Shown: positions 31,301 to 47,120 of the stretch, one piece after another
Numbering within the stretch: the first letter of the stretch is position 1
Layout: every line of letters begins with the position of its first letter
Assembly: GCA_009103225.1 (NCBI GenBank)
Contig: RHPI01003169.1
Coordinates: 62,001-126,000, forward strand
Length of the DNA: 64,000 bases
DNA from: Chlorokybus atmophyticus
Taxonomy: Eukaryota > Streptophyta > Chlorokybophyceae > Chlorokybales > Chlorokybaceae
Reading direction: 5' to 3'
Made by a program: the position numbers and the translations under genes
The notes under the pieces: generated by a model
Databases searched by the model: none
What the model saw: the letters and a program-made list of their open reading frames with translations, nothing else
Told to the model about the DNA's origin: nothing

Positions 31301-34300
31301 CGCACAATTACGCCCAGGTCTTCCGCGAGGGTACGCCCAAGACGAGCAACAACTGCATTAAACACCAGCAAGGTATGAAGTTTCGCTGTTGCAGAGGTGC
31401 ATATTCAGTGTGATAAATTGCTGACGTGTGCCTGCAGTTTCCTCTCTTTGAAAGCGGCCCTGAAACACCTGCTGCAAAGCTGGATACCTTCACACCCCGT
31501 GAAAATCCACGGCGGCTTTTCATTCGCGACACGCCGCCCAGGGGCGACAACCTGCCAACACCTGCAAGAGGAGGTCGTATAGACGAGTCTCCATCCAACG
31601 GCCTGCAACATAGTAATAACGGCACACCACAACAGGCTGGAGAAACCACCCCTGCAGAAGGTGACACACACATAACAGATGGTGTAATTGGTTGTCAGTA
31701 TACGCATGTTGGCGTGATGTCATCTGGTCCGTCATTAATGAACTTGTCCCTTATTCAAGTTGAAGCTACTTTCATTTGCTCCGCAGCAAATGGCGAGGCT
31801 ACCCCTGGTCCCTCACAGAGGACTCCAACACTAACAGGACGATTGACACCAGAGCAAAAACGGCTGGTAGAGAGAGATTTTTCCATTGCTTCACCGCAGC
31901 CAACTTTGGGGAAGATAACTGTAGAGGACTCGCGTGTCGTGGGCCGCGCTCCATCGCAGCATGCAGAAAATGGCAATGGGGCGCCTGCCAGTTTGCCAAC
32001 ACTTCCTGATGATTCCTCATACTACATGGAGCCCAGCATAGAAGACCTGGCTGAAGCAGCTCGCACAGACCCCAGCGCGCTGAGGAGAGTGCACAACTTT
32101 ACAGTTGGACGTCGTGAATATGGTGCCGTGACATTCCTTGGCGTGACCGACGTGCGTAATCTGGATCTGCGCAGGCTGATTCAGTTTGGACAGAATGAGG
32201 TTCATGTCTATCTTGATCAGGACGAAAAGCCTGCTGTTGGTCAAGGTCTCAACAAACCTGCGGAGGTGACATTATTGCATATCTACAAGCTGGATAAAAA
32301 AACGCGAAGGCCTGTCTCTGACCAGGCACAGATAGAAAAGTTCCAGAGGAAGTTGGAAAAATGCACTATTGAGCAGACCGGTGGTGAAGGTGAATTTTTA
32401 GAGTACAATCCTCAAGGCGGTGTATGGCGTTTCAAGGTTCCGCATTTCAGCCGCTACGGTTTGGATGTTTCAGACGACTCGGATGAATCTGATGCGGAGA
32501 CATCAAGCAGCCAAAGCGAGGAGCAGGCATCAGACATGACCGATACCCCTGCGCCAGCTGTTGCTGCCAGAACTGGTGCCCGTTTAGAAAGCCGAGCGAC
32601 GAGTGCCATGACAGACATGGACTCGGAGGACTTGCAAGCTGACTCCTATCAGAGTAACAGTTCAAGTGACTCCGAAGCACCTGCAGGTGCTCCAGCGCAA
32701 GATCTCACTCACTCACTGCCCATGCAGCTTGGCGTTGACGCAGTTAGCATGCAGCGGATGCGGGAGTCGCTGTTTGCATTGGATGATGACGATACGCCAG
32801 TACCTCCAATACCATATGTTGCGCCTGTTCGACCGCTTTCTGCCAGCACTCCTGGTCGCATTGCAACCAAAGCCGCAGCAGCCAGGTAGCTTGGTGTTGT
32901 ATGAATATCAGACGCAGGGTAGTCATCAGGCAAGTTGCAGAATTATCAGACATGGACACCATATTGCAAAGTGTGGGGGAGGAGCTGCTGGTGTCACTGG
33001 TAGCGCTGTGTGTGCGGCAGGTGGTAGGTGTGTAGCTGTTGGGCTTATCAAACACGGATAGCTTGTGTCAGTAGTTCGTTGGTCGGTTTGCAGCAGTTGG
33101 CAGTTTTTGTGTCAGAAGGATGCGCTCAAGTAGTCAACCAGTAGTAGTTGAGAGCGCGTGGCATGTTGCAGCTGCACCTCACTGTATGCCTTGTTGCAGA
33201 ACGCCTGGACGTAGACAGGCTGTCTCAAAGCAGTTTAAAATCCAGCAGCGGCAACAAGCAACACCACTGCATCCTTTGCCAGTCCAGATCTACAAGAAGC
33301 CTCGCCAGCCAAGCCCCGGATTTTGCATGCACTATTCCAGACCTGCTGTCCCAGATGGCCCTGAAGGCATTGTTGTAGATGCTGCTTTGTTCATGGGTCA
33401 GTCATATCGTGTCGGCTGGGCTGCAAATGGCTCGTACGCTTTTGCTGGCGATGGATTGCTAGGCTCCTCCCGAGTAACCATCAGCAAGCTTGAGACTGAT
33501 CCTGAAGCACGCGGCATAGACACTATGGAAGTCTCCTCTCAAGCACCTGGTCAGATGCAACAGCGCTGCACGAAAGCATTGGAGATTGCTTTGAGGCACA
33601 GTCAATGCACATTTGTTCAAGATGGCGCACCAGAGTGGGCGCTTCAATGCGATCGTCAGCAACTGCAGTTGCTGTGTGAAGAGTACCAGCAAGCCTTACA
33701 TGAAGAAGGTAAAAGTGTCGCTGCTGTTTTGTGTTGCTTGCTCGATGCGAATCGGTTAACCAACTTTCTATGCTCAGTCCCCAGTCAAGACGCTCAGAGT
33801 ACCGTAATGCGGCAAGAAGAGCTGTCATGGCATCTTGTAAAGGTGCTCTATGCGAATTTACAGGGTGAGGGCCTCGGCATGAATATTGAGGAGGGCAGGG
33901 AGAGCCAAGTGGCAGTCAGCGATAAGCAAGTGGTTGTGTCTGCCATGAAGCGCAGAGCGGAACTCAGTCATTGGCTGCAGGTATCCAAAGTCAATCGTAC
34001 TAAGCGTGTCTGCATACGTGGCATCACAGCCGTTTCATACCGCCTGACAACCAGGCCAACAGCAACATTGCTGTTTGTGCAGCTTGCAGTGCAAAGCACA
34101 GTTGAAGAGGAAGCAACAGCACCCGAACTGAATCCTATGCAGCAAATCTTCAGTCTTCTGACCGGACGCCAGGTACATCCTCATCTCACACCGTACAGTA
34201 ACTAGAACTTGGCATGGTCCTCTGATTGACACCTTATTGCTGATCACTCTATCTGACACAACCTCCCGCTGATCTCAGCTTTACAAAGCAGTTGCTCTGG

Positions 34301-35696
34301 CATGCGACAGTGGAGACCCCAGGCTGGCAACTCTGCTGGCCCAAGGTGGATGCGCGTCTCAACATCGCCAGGATTTGTCGAATCAGCTGCAAATCTGGGA
34401 GCTGGAGCGGCTCAGTGAAGGTCACATAAGCCATGATCGACTTGATGTGTACCGCTTGTTAGCGGGCGACATCACTGGCGTGGATATGTCTAGGTTGGAC
34501 TGGAGGCGGTCTTTTGGCCTCCAGCTGTGGTACGGTTGCCACCCAGTGACACCCGTCCCAAGTGTGGTGCAGCAGTTTTCACAAACTGTCCAGAGTGGGC
34601 GTGTTGCGCCACCTCTTCCCCTGTATCTGGAAGGCGGCTCAGTTGCAGCAAGGCAGCCCTCAAGGCACTTGGACGTCTGCTACCTCCTTATGCAGCTGCA
34701 TGCTGGTTTGCCGGTGGAGTCGAGTGAACTTCTTCATCCTGCTGCATACACTGCAAACGTCCTGGACCACCATCTGGCCTGGCATCTGCACGCAGGTATG
34801 CCTTGTGGCTGTTGCAAACGTCTCCACTCACCTCTCATTGCTAAGTATAGTATCTGCTAGTGATAAAAATACAATGTGTGTTTGCAGTGCTACGAGCAAT
34901 TGAGGCCATACAAGGGGAGGACGACATGTTTCAGTTGCACATGAACTACGCTGCACAGCTTGCTGGGTTGGGACTTCCTCAGTGGGCGCTCTTCGTGGCA
35001 CTGCATTTGCCCAGCACTCCTGAGTATGCGAGCGTGCGAACTTCAGCAATTAAGGAGCTTCTTCAATTGCATTGCCTGCAGTGGAGTACAGGTGCGGATG
35101 ACGATGCGCAGAACAACCAGCCAACACAACGAGAGTGGGAAAGCTTCCTCACTGACACGCTGAACATACCGCTGCCCTGGTTGGAGGAAGCCAAGGCGCT
35201 GGTGGCGCAGTACTTTAGGCAGTCGGAGCAGCAGTTGAACCACCTGCTGGGAGGGCAACAGTGGTCGCAGGCGCATCAAGTGTTGATGGCGGGCGTGGCG
35301 TACAAGCTGTTCTTGAGGCAGAGACCTGACCAGCTTTGCACATATGCGCAAAAGCTGGCGGATCACAGCGCGGTTATTGCTAACTGGAGTGTTGGTGGTG
35401 GCCTGGTGCTGGACTACTTCACAGTCACTGAGCAACAAGGGAGCGACAGTGTGCCAGACACTGCCTCTGTGCTTTCACGTTTGCGTCAGGCTGTCGTCAC
35501 ATGGTCTGCTGGCGGCGTGTATGCTCGCGCCGTTTTTGCGCAGATGACAGACGCAGTACAACAGTTGCACGCACAACGTGCACCCAACGATTATTCCTCA
35601 CTCGCAACAGCAGAGCTTGTTGAGGATGATCGCGCATGTCGTGTCCAGGACGCTGCCTCGCGCTTCATGCAGTGTCTACCAGCTGCGATGGTGTGA
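28370..35696 (+). CDS. NUP98: NUP98-NUP96 nucleoporin precursor
   Basis: Eleven exons with consistent phases: 28370-28427, 29136-29363, 29533-29733, 29838-29938, 30042-30171, 30336-31372, 31438-31660, 31787-32885, 33200-34172, 34279-34795, 34888-35696 (1,791 residues). The N-terminal ~700 residues are FG repeats (PAFGA, FGFG). Within them lies [20 protein letters not shown], a NUP98 signature. The autoproteolytic domain follows ([36 protein letters not shown]), ending [11 protein letters not shown]; the HFS cleavage triad is intact (32443-32451). The NUP96 part has [12 protein letters not shown] and the helical repeats of a Y-complex scaffold. After cleavage NUP98 would form the FG permeability barrier and NUP96 the outer ring. 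Arabidopsis encodes these as separate genes. Confidence 0.93.
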
Positions 35697-38331
<2,635 letters not shown>

Positions 38332-39552
38332 ATGCAGCAGGCGGCGGCGAGAGAGGGGCTTGCGGCGGAGGCGGTGGACGCGGGCAACGGCAACGCTAAG
38401 GGCAGCGGCGAGGAGCAGGCGGCGTTCCCGGCGAGCATAGGCGAGTCGGAGGCGGCGGCGGCGGCGGAGCGCAGGGCGGAGCTGGCCGCCCGCGTGGCAG
38501 ACCTTAAACGGGACCTTGCTGATTGGCGAACCAGACTTGACTCTCAGGTGCAACATCAAAACGACAATTGCAATGACAGCTTTACGAGTTTGCCTGCTTC
38601 ACGTTGCTTTACTGGAGTCCCTTTATTCTTATTATTCTGCCAGCAATTCCTGACGGTTATGTTTACGTGGAACTTGTTCACAATTGCTATTGGTCACTAA
38701 TGAATGCCTCTTATCATAAGAGTCTTATGCGAGGCTGTGACATACAATGACGAGCAGCATTTCTCACCACGACCGAGTACTGCAATTTGCACAAGACAAC
38801 ATCGCCTCTATGCGACATATTCGCAGTGGAATGCTCTGCAACGCATCATTTGCATGCACATTATGCGTTAGTACTCTGTCGGACTGCAGCATGAGGCTGT
38901 CACACATTCCGTAGCAGCATCACCAGCAGCAGCAGCGACAACAGCAACAACAACAAATTGAGCCCTATTCCTGATGTGAATCTGTGGTGCGAAGGTGACG
39001 GGGTACAGGTCGGAGCTGTCGACGCTAAGGGAGTCGCTGGGCGGGGAGGTGAACGCGCTCAAGGCGGAGTTTGCAGAGTTGCGGTCCACCCTCACCGCCC
39101 AGCTCGAGCTCTCCACCCAACTCGCCGCCACGGTAAAACGGCACACTGCTACTACCAAAATGAGAACAATTCCCACTGAACTGCTGTGAACTTTAAGCAT
39201 GCATGTACGCATGCATATGCGCACACACCGGCATGCAGACACACAGCCGCGCACGCACACACAAACAGTGCCCATGAGCTTTTGTCTTGCCTTGCCCGTT
39301 GATTGGTTTTGTTTCTGGGTGCGTGCCATTGCTTTGGCTTTGGACACTGTGTTGTGGTTCCTGTGTTCCTGTTCTCCCCTAGTGGTCCAGCATCTCTCGC
39401 AGATTGTTGTCATCGACATTGACCTTGTTCGCATAGGTCTTGTTATTTTCGTGCGGGGATACATTCATGTATTGGTATAAAAGGTAGACTTTGTGCTGGC
39501 CTGGCTTGCGCAGGACAAGAAAAGGGAGGCTGAGGGAATTGCAGAGGTGTAG
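38332..39552 (+). CDS. Small coiled-coil protein, function unknown
   Basis: Three exons fit: 38332-38547, 38995-39132 and 39514-39552 (130 residues; an in-frame Met at 38209 would add 41). All joins are phase 0 with GT-AG borders. The N-terminus is Ala-rich, then a heptad-like helix RRAELAARVADLKRDLADWR, then YRSELSTLRESLGGEVNALK and AEFAELRSTLTAQLELSTQL, ending DKKREAEGIAEV. It resembles plant coiled-coil proteins with LDSQV-x-YR-x-EL blocks, but I cannot name the family. Base composition of exon 1 is unusually GC-rich. Convergent with CCB1. An upstream targeting exon may be missed. Confidence 0.55.
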
Positions 39553-40323
39553 CATCAAAGAGATCTGCAACTTACACCACTGCACCTGGCTGCATTCTAT
39601 CTTCGTTGTGCCTTGCAACACGGCGAGTTTAGTCACTCCGCGCCTAGCAGCCATGTTGACAAAAGATGCAACGGGCATTGTGCTGGTGTCTGCCTACTCG
39701 TAGTTGTAATTACAGCATATACATTGTCACAATATGTAAATAGTATGCGCAGCTATCCTTTTGTCAGTCATAGGAAATGTGGTACACCAGCGTTTAGCGA
39801 GTGAAGATGTAGTCTTGGCAATTTCTTCCCGCATTGGATGTTGCAACATGCACCTTGCATGCAACAGTAGCTCCTAGGGATGTGTTACATGTAGCTTAGC
39901 GTCAAATAAAGGCCTGGTATATAAGCATGCGCGCATGCACCACAGCATACAAATCAATACCACAGTCCGGTAATCCCCTTCAATGCCACTAAGATGTAGG
40001 GACTTCTTAAACTGCTCTGCCCTCCTCGCTTGGCACACCATCAGCCATGAGGCCACTGCTTTCAAGATGAAGAAAGCACGGTGTCAACAGGAGCTACCTG
40101 CCAGTGCTCGATCTACAGTGCATGTCTGTCAAAAACTGGCAAATGGCGCCCACCACCAGCTTACCTCAGCTCCTGATGTGAGCATGCAGTGAAACATTGC
40201 AATACACAAACAACAACCTCTAGCACCCACTGGATGTTGTTACAGAACATATACGACTCAAAAATATGAATGGAGGCACATATACTGCGAAACTGTTTGC
40301 TGCAGCTGATAGCTGCATTCCAT
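39553..40323. other. Convergent intergenic region
   Basis: The 3' flanks of the coiled-coil gene and CCB1 meet here. I see no further gene or repeat. Confidence 0.5.
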
Positions 40324-42153
40324 CTATCTTTCGAGGATGCCCTTGACATACACCTTGTCCTTCTCCATGAACTGCAGGGTCTTGCGGAAGCGCTCAATCT
40401 CCTCCTCATCGCCTTCCACGACGACATCCGTGGTCGAGTCGTCGTCCGCTGTTATCATCTTCACCCTCATCTGCTCCTTACGCGATGCCCGCTGCCAGTA
40501 GTAACCGCCGCTATGCACCAATGAAAGCATGTCAGCCTTAAGACGGGTTGATGGTGTCAAGGACATGACGCACATGCCAGGACTGGAACCAACTGGAACA
40601 ATTGTAACCTTGGCCACTAACATGTGTATAACTAAGAGTGAGTCCGGCCAACGTAGTGAGCACACGAGTGTGTGCACGAGTAAGAGGGTGAATAGATTGG
40701 TAATAGATAGAAGCAATGCAGCAGATGAAAGGATGATTGCTTGTATAAAGGCTTGCATGCCGTTCATGGACGCAATCAACTGAAGGCTTACGCGAGAGGG
40801 GAGAAGAGGGTGAGGTAGTACGCATTGCTGCCAATGGCCGGCTGAGCGATAGACAGCACGAGGGCGGTAGAGCCCAGGCCCATGAAAGCGCAGAACGTGA
40901 GGAAGGCAGCCTGGCCCCTGGACGGCGCCACATTGCCCTCGAACACAATGGTCTCCCCAGCCTCTGCCACCCGATAATTGTTGGACAGGAAGAACGTAGA
41001 TATGTCACGCGCCAGCGACTTCAGCGGCTTCATACTTGGCCCATCAACCTGCAATATGTACACTTGTCAATAATCGGTGCGTGCACATGCGTGCATGCCT
41101 GCAGGTGTTGCATGAGTATGTGTCTGCACTTGCGTGTATGCGTCTGCGTGTATGAAGACACATACACGCGTGAATGATGGGATCACATGTAACCACAACA
41201 GCTCTTCTTGTTACCATACTGAGTACAAACGTAAGCACAGCAACAGCTAACACAAACCATCACTCACTTGGAACACCCTTCGTTTGACTTTGCTCTTTGT
41301 TGAGCGCTTGATGAGAGACCATAGGCCTGGCAGGCTCAGCGCGAACAAGCCAAGAGCAGTCCAGTACGACGCGCCGATGTTAATGCCCCCCTCAGCTGCC
41401 TCTGTTGCCACGTCAGCTGCATGCGCCACCGCTGTGTCCTGCAGAGTCACATTAATAACACTGTGTCTTGCAAGTACACTTAACTGTAGCATAGCGCGAA
41501 AAAGTTTGGAAGTAATACAGATATGAATGAACGACGAGGCACATCCAATCACAGACCAATAATTGAATCAAATGCCATGTGATTGCTTCATGTGGACTAG
41601 ACGCGTTCCTGGGTTGTTGACAAGTAGTTGGATGATGCTGCATGGGCCAACAGCATGCGGCCTTCTTGTTCGTTTCTGCGTGCATGCATGCAACACTACG
41701 AGAGATCTGCGTGAGATCAATTTGTACCAATATCTGGACACATGGAAACAGCAAATGCTATATTTCTTCATACTCTACCACTTGACTGAGACATAGAGGG
41801 AAACCACCAAAACTTGCCGCCAGCATAGTACACATGCAAATAGACATGCACGCAAGAAACTGTAAAAGCTACCACAATAGACAGGGCAGCAAGCGCACCA
41901 CAAAAAGGGGCGTCAGAGCAGCTGCCAACGAAGCAGCGGCAGCAGTGGAGGCGGTGGGCCTGCTGTCCTCCTGGACGGAGGCGGAGCAAACCCTAGCTGC
42001 TGTCCGTGTGCGCCTTGTTGCGGAGGATAACACTGTCCGCGGTCGGCGCAGTCCCGTGCGCGGCGCAGACCTCGCAGACGGTACTTCGAACAACAGTAAG
42101 AGAGGCGCGCTGGCCCTCGCCGCCGCCACCGCCGTCGCCGCCGTCGCCGCCAT
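40324..42153 (-). CDS. CCB1: Cofactor assembly of complex C factor CCB1 (chloroplast)
   Basis: Four exons: 42153 to about 41899, 41438-41268, 41048-40792 and 40510-40324 (about 289 residues). Exon 1 is an Ala/Arg/Ser-rich transit peptide (MAATAATAVAAARASAP) with no acidic residues near its start; its donor site is uncertain by 3 bp. The mature part reads YWTALGLFALSLPGLWSLIK, KRRVFQ, FEGNVAPSRGQAAFLTFCAF, a second and third membrane segment (STALVLSIAQP, YYLTLFSPLAGGYYW), then ASRKEQMRVKM and KDKVYVKGILER. This matches plant CCB1, a thylakoid membrane factor that attaches heme c(i) to cytochrome b6. It establishes a photosynthetic green-lineage host. Divergent from SAP18. Confidence 0.85.
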
Positions 42154-42888
42154 GCTGGCACTGCACTGCTCTACATCGCAACACAGACACACTTCAGGGC
42201 TGTCCTTGGGAAGTTTAATGCTGATGGAAGTTCCTTTGTACCAGGCGCCGACCCCTGGTACTAGGTCGACAGCATGCTCAATGTCGGTGTGATTGTGGTT
42301 GAACGCGAAAAACTGTCGACGTTGCCAACCACTAGGGCATGCTGGAGGCAGCGGCGGTGGTGGCGGCGGCGGTGGTGTCGTTCTACTCGTTGTCCTTCCG
42401 TTTTGCCTGTATATAGTTCCTTTTGTGTGTCGAAGGCTTGCCGGGCGAGCTACGTGTAAATTCAAGCGTTGGAGCAGCGGCGAGATTGCTAGGTGAGCCG
42501 CGTTGCACCTGGCTAGGGTCACTTCATGGGGTGGGGAGTAGCCTTGTGTTAGTTGAGTTTTTCTGCCAGCACTGTGGCCCATGGATTCATGACTCTTGTC
42601 TATGCCATTTTGAGTTTGTTCTGAAGGTTGCGAGCAATACACGCACGCATTTGCTGCTTGTCCGCGGTTGCCAGATGTCAGTTGCATGACACTTGCCCTG
42701 CCTGCGTGCTGTTGGCCTGGATAAAGTAATATTGCAACTTTCACGCCACCTCATAGTTACGAAGACACATATCAGGAGGCCAAGGAGCTTGCATAAGCTG
42801 CAACCAACTTCTTTGCCATGCCGCTTACAGTGTGCATGCATGCACTCTGCCTTATTCGCGCCTTGGTTGTTAGCACTACACTCTAAGC

Positions 42889-44111
42889 ATGGCGGCGGTG
42901 GCGGCTGCGCATGGCGAGGACAGAATGCGCGGTGGGCCGCACCGGGACAACCACTTGTCAGCGCAGCAGCACAGCAGGCCTGGAGCGCCTCGCTCGCAGG
43001 CCCAGGCCATCGCACTGAAGGAATCCGTGCCGGAAGTCGATCGAGAAAAGGTACTACTTGGCCGTGTGCTTATGCTTGTGCGTGCGCGCGTGCATGCGTC
43101 TGCAATTGTGCGCTTGCTGATGGTTATAGTAGTAGTGTGTAGACGCCTCCACAAACCACTACTTACTCGCTTCATGTCTTCCTCTCTCCCTGTCCTCTGT
43201 CAACCCTGACTAGTAATGTTGCTTTGCAGACATGTCCGCTGCTGCTGCGTGTATTCACTAAGGTGCGAAAACGCTGGGCATTGTTATGGATGTATACATG
43301 TCTTGATATAATGCAAACGCCCCGACTTCTTTGTAAGCAGCACGTGTCACGCAGACTGGCGGACATCACACAGTTGAAGACTTTGCCGTAAGAGGGAAAG
43401 AGCCCGCGCAAGAGGTACCATCATTATTCGAAGTGGCTCGCCTCTCACGCTGTGAACATATATGTGAATCGCTGTAGTTACATATTGTTTATCGTGCAGC
43501 TGCAAATTTACACCTGGCCGGATGCTACGCTGCGCGAGTTGACAGATCTGGTATGTGTATTCAACGGCCAATGCTGTTGCCTGCCAGGTGTTGCCACAGT
43601 TCTGTTAGGAATCAAAGAAAAGTAAACCGCAATTAAGCCTGATCCATACACAGGTAAAAGAGGTGGAGCCAAGTGCACGCAGGCGCGATGCACGGTTGTC
43701 TTTTGCCTTTGTGTATCCGGATCGGCGAGGGCGGAATGTAATCAGACAGGTATGTTGACTTGTGATTGAAGGTATTGTCTTGGTTCAGTTTTCATGCAAT
43801 CGCAATCTTCAATCTTGCCATTGTTTGCCATTGTGTTGAACAACTCAGCACCACAATGATGACTAGTGGATGAGCTTGGTCCATGCACAACAGGTTGGAT
43901 ACACGTCTTCCATTCCTAGAAGGGGTGAAGACGACAACAAGATGTTGCAGCAGTTGAACTTTCAGGTACGTCATAGTCGCAGCAGGTTAGGAGACACAGT
44001 GCAGTCAAAAGATGCCTCTTCTTTTTCATTGGTCAGGATTGGTCAATGTTGTGGTTTTGTGGTGGCTCGCAGACAGGAGACTTTTTGGACGTGGCGATAC
44101 TCACATCCTGA
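42889..44111 (+). CDS. SAP18: Histone deacetylase complex subunit SAP18
   Basis: Seven short exons, all joining between codons: 42889-43050, 43230-43262, 43355-43414, 43500-43550, 43654-43749, 43894-43965 and 44073-44111 (170 residues). After a variable N-terminus the family signature is complete: PEVDREKTCPLLLRVFTK, GGHHTVEDF, LQIYTWPDATLRELTDL, VKEVEPSARRRDARLSFAFV, RRGEDDNKMLQQLNFQTGDF and LDVAILTS. SAP18 has a ubiquitin-like fold and works in the Sin3 corepressor and in the ASAP/PSAP complexes bound to spliced mRNA. The C-terminus stops soon after the fold, as in short homologues. The 60-bp third exon is easy to miss in automated prediction. Confidence 0.93.
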
Positions 44112-45118
44112 CTGCTTCTGAGTAACGTGCCTGAGCATGTTTATACCTTGTACATGGCAATGAAACACACACGGTGGCGCATGCGGACATTAGCCGAGCT
44201 CAAGCAACCATGTCAATTATAAGAGGCGGTGGGTTGCATGCGCTTTGCGAGTCCATGGTTGCACCGACTACATGCGTAGTGTTTTTGACATACTCATCAA
44301 AGGCATTGGCGTAGACTTTGATGTAGTAAACAATGAATCAGACCTATTGTTGCACATATTGATGAGCTGACACATGTTGCTCCTTCCCACTCAAACTCCC
44401 TTTTTTCTGTGGTGTTAGCAAAAAACTGCGACCAAACGACTTGTGACATGAGGCATGTCATTTTGGAGCTGTACTCTTGTTCGCAGCTGCCCCTACAGCC
44501 CATGAAGCGCACAACTGCGGTGCATGTGGTCAAACTGACCATACATGCATGCACGCATAGGCTTTCCAATGATGCAAGAGTGCTCACGCGCAAGCAAACA
44601 CAAGCAAGCACGCATGCACATCAGGAGAGATAAAACATGGGTTTACAATCACACACATACTCACAGTACATGCTCGAGACAGGCGCGCTCAGCTAGTATG
44701 AGACTCACCTAATATCACGCTTCCCACAAGCCAAACACACTCACACCCATCCACACACCCACACCAGCCAGCCAGCAGATCGGCGAGAGCAACTATCAGG
44801 GCATAGGCAAGGGCATGCTAGGCTATGTGTTGGTAGCTAATTGCAAGAGCGGGATGACTGCAAGGGGGCGGAGCAACAAGAAGCGGGGCAGCAAACAGCA
44901 AGCAGACCTGTTGGCACAGGGCCGAGGGTTTGGAGCAGGCGTGTATCACAGCGGCAACGCACAGCAACAGCGAAGGGTGAAGGTGGGGGCGGGGATGCTG
45001 TGCTGTTGTGCAACGGCAGCGACAATGAGGCCATGGCGGCTGGAGCTGAGTTTGTGGTGGTCCATACTCCGCGTGCTGTAACACCCGTAGCAGTTGCAGT
45101 ACCGCGATCGACTGCAGC
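44112..45118. other. Intergenic, no gene recognised
   Basis: A GC-rich frame at 44841-45122 has no family features, and its antisense frame is equally open, as expected from composition. Nothing else supported. Confidence 0.45.
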
Positions 45119-46590
45119 CTAGTTGACGGTCAAGTAGCCGTTGGTGCTAACAGGCAGCTTGTAGGCAGTTAGATTGTTAAGCATGCAGTGATGACACAAA
45201 GCTAACAGCAGATGCATGCATGTGCAGTCAGACACTCTGCTCCCCACACATGCGTAACCACTTTCCTCACTAACATATGACGAGGTTGAACGCCTAACTG
45301 CCACCAGGACGTACAGCTGTTGGTAAGTCATACCATACACTCGTCCTTCCATCATGTACATCTTCGCGCGCAACTCGTCTAGCGACATCCGCATGTCATA
45401 GCCTTTGGCAACCGTATCACGCAATAGCTGCACCATTTCCCACATGAAATGTTCTCGCAAGGTGCAAATGCGTATGAACCTTACGAAGTGTGACACTACC
45501 ACCCCCAACTTGGCGGACTGAAAAATGAGGCTGTTCGGGGTGGGGTGCCCTGTGCCTCGGCAAGTATCTGAACGAGGTAGTGTTTAGTTTGTTGTACGCA
45601 CGTGTGCAACACCCAAGACTTGTTTGCAAGATCATCAAGTCCAAAAAAGGTATGGTGACTTCTTGAGCTGTCTGAGATTGTGTGAGCATGTGCAATGGGT
45701 ACAAGCCTCCCCCCGGCGCTGCTGAGTCCAGGTACTGACACGCTGCTAATTCCGAGAGGTCCACCACTAGCAAGTCGTCCATATACCTCAGGACATGCTT
45801 AGCAAAGTGAAATGCTAGAGGTTTTCAGCCCATTAGCCACCAACCCGTGCTTGAAGTCAAGCTTGGTAGATCATTGTTGGCAATATATACCTCAGCACGG
45901 TTGCCCATGGGTATACCAATAACCTGTTGGTGCAGTTAATCCTGCGCGATCTGAACAAACAAGTTATGCACAATGAATTGTAGCATGTGGTGCAAGTCTT
46001 GTACTGTCAACACTTTCGTTTGCCCCTCACGTGTCACTGCTGTGCCTTTGACCAATGTGTGTGTCACATCAAGCGCTTGCACATAAAAATGCAAATGTGT
46101 TTTACGTTATGTGCGCAACACACAAGCAAAAACTTTGTTTACCAAGCCTTGCATACGTTCCAGCAAGTCTTGGTGCTCAAGGTTGGTGTCTAGAGTGGTA
46201 AATTAAACAATTGCAATTTTTAACATATCATGCTTTTCGACGGCATTCTTGGATGTGTTGCAGTCAGGCAAATTCCCGTGAGCTTTGCATGATACAGCTC
46301 TGCATTTATTCTTCCAGTGCCTAACTTCACAGACAATCCACCACCTCTGTCATAGCCTTATACCCATGAGTTTTAGCCACAAAAATGCATTAGCCAGAGT
46401 GGTATAAAAAGCAGCAGCGATAACCATAAGCTTAGGTGGGTCTTTATGCAACTTAACTGACATGTATAAGTGAGGCAAACGTGCAGACACTCCCTTTTTG
46501 GTGTGTAGGAAGCCATGCTGTTGGTTGTAGGCTTGGTGTGCAATCATGCCTGCTTCCACCATGTGTGGCACTAAATGGTAGGTACGCGTG

Positions 46591-46668
46591 TGTAATGAAC
46601 CACTGGCCACAAAACACGAAGTGTGTTTTGTGGCCATTGTGGCGTTATCATCGGATCGTTTCGTGACA
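46591..46668 (-). repeat. 3' LTR of TRIM3
   Basis: 78 bp, TGTAATG ... CGTGACA on the plus strand. It contains a stem-loop with arms ggccacaaaacac and gtgtgttttgtggcc. Confidence 0.85.
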
Positions 46669-46670
46669 TC

Positions 46671-46758
46671 CCCCNNNNNNNNNNNNNNNNNNNNNNNNNN
46701 NNNNNNNNNNNNNNNNNNNNNNNNNNNNNNNNNNNNNNNNNNNNNNNNNNNNNCCCCC
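46671..46758. other. Assembly gap in a poly-C tract
   Basis: N from 46675 to 46753 flanked by C-runs. It sits at the presumed polypurine tract of TRIM3. Confidence 0.95.
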
Positions 46759-47120
46759 ACCACCCACCCACTCAGGCATCTAATGTCCTCATTAGATGTG
46801 AGTTTCACATGGCATCTCATCACGTAGCAGTGGAAGCGCTTTGCAATCATCACTGAGCAATCGCAGCGCGCATTACGCCGCTTAGTGACCGACTGTTAAT
46901 TGCCATCAGGCAAGTCGCGCGGTACCACTCAGCGGCGGCTCCAAGTACGTGCAACGCGTTGGAATGACCAATTGTTGCCCAGCAAGTCGCGCGTTGCACC
47001 GAGCAAATGCGCGCAACCCATCATTTTTTGATCGATAATAACGATCTCAAAAATCCTTCTTGATCTGCCGCGAGGCGGTTTCGACCTCATGACCTTCGGG
47101 TCTCAAGCTCCGATGACCAA

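Noticed and set aside
38868-39464. 198-codon minus-strand frame opposite the coiled-coil gene
   Set aside because: Low-complexity content, no homology features, and it overlaps well-supported plus-strand exons.
44841-45122. GC-rich plus-strand frame after SAP18
   Set aside because: The antisense frame is equally open and there are no motifs or splice partners.
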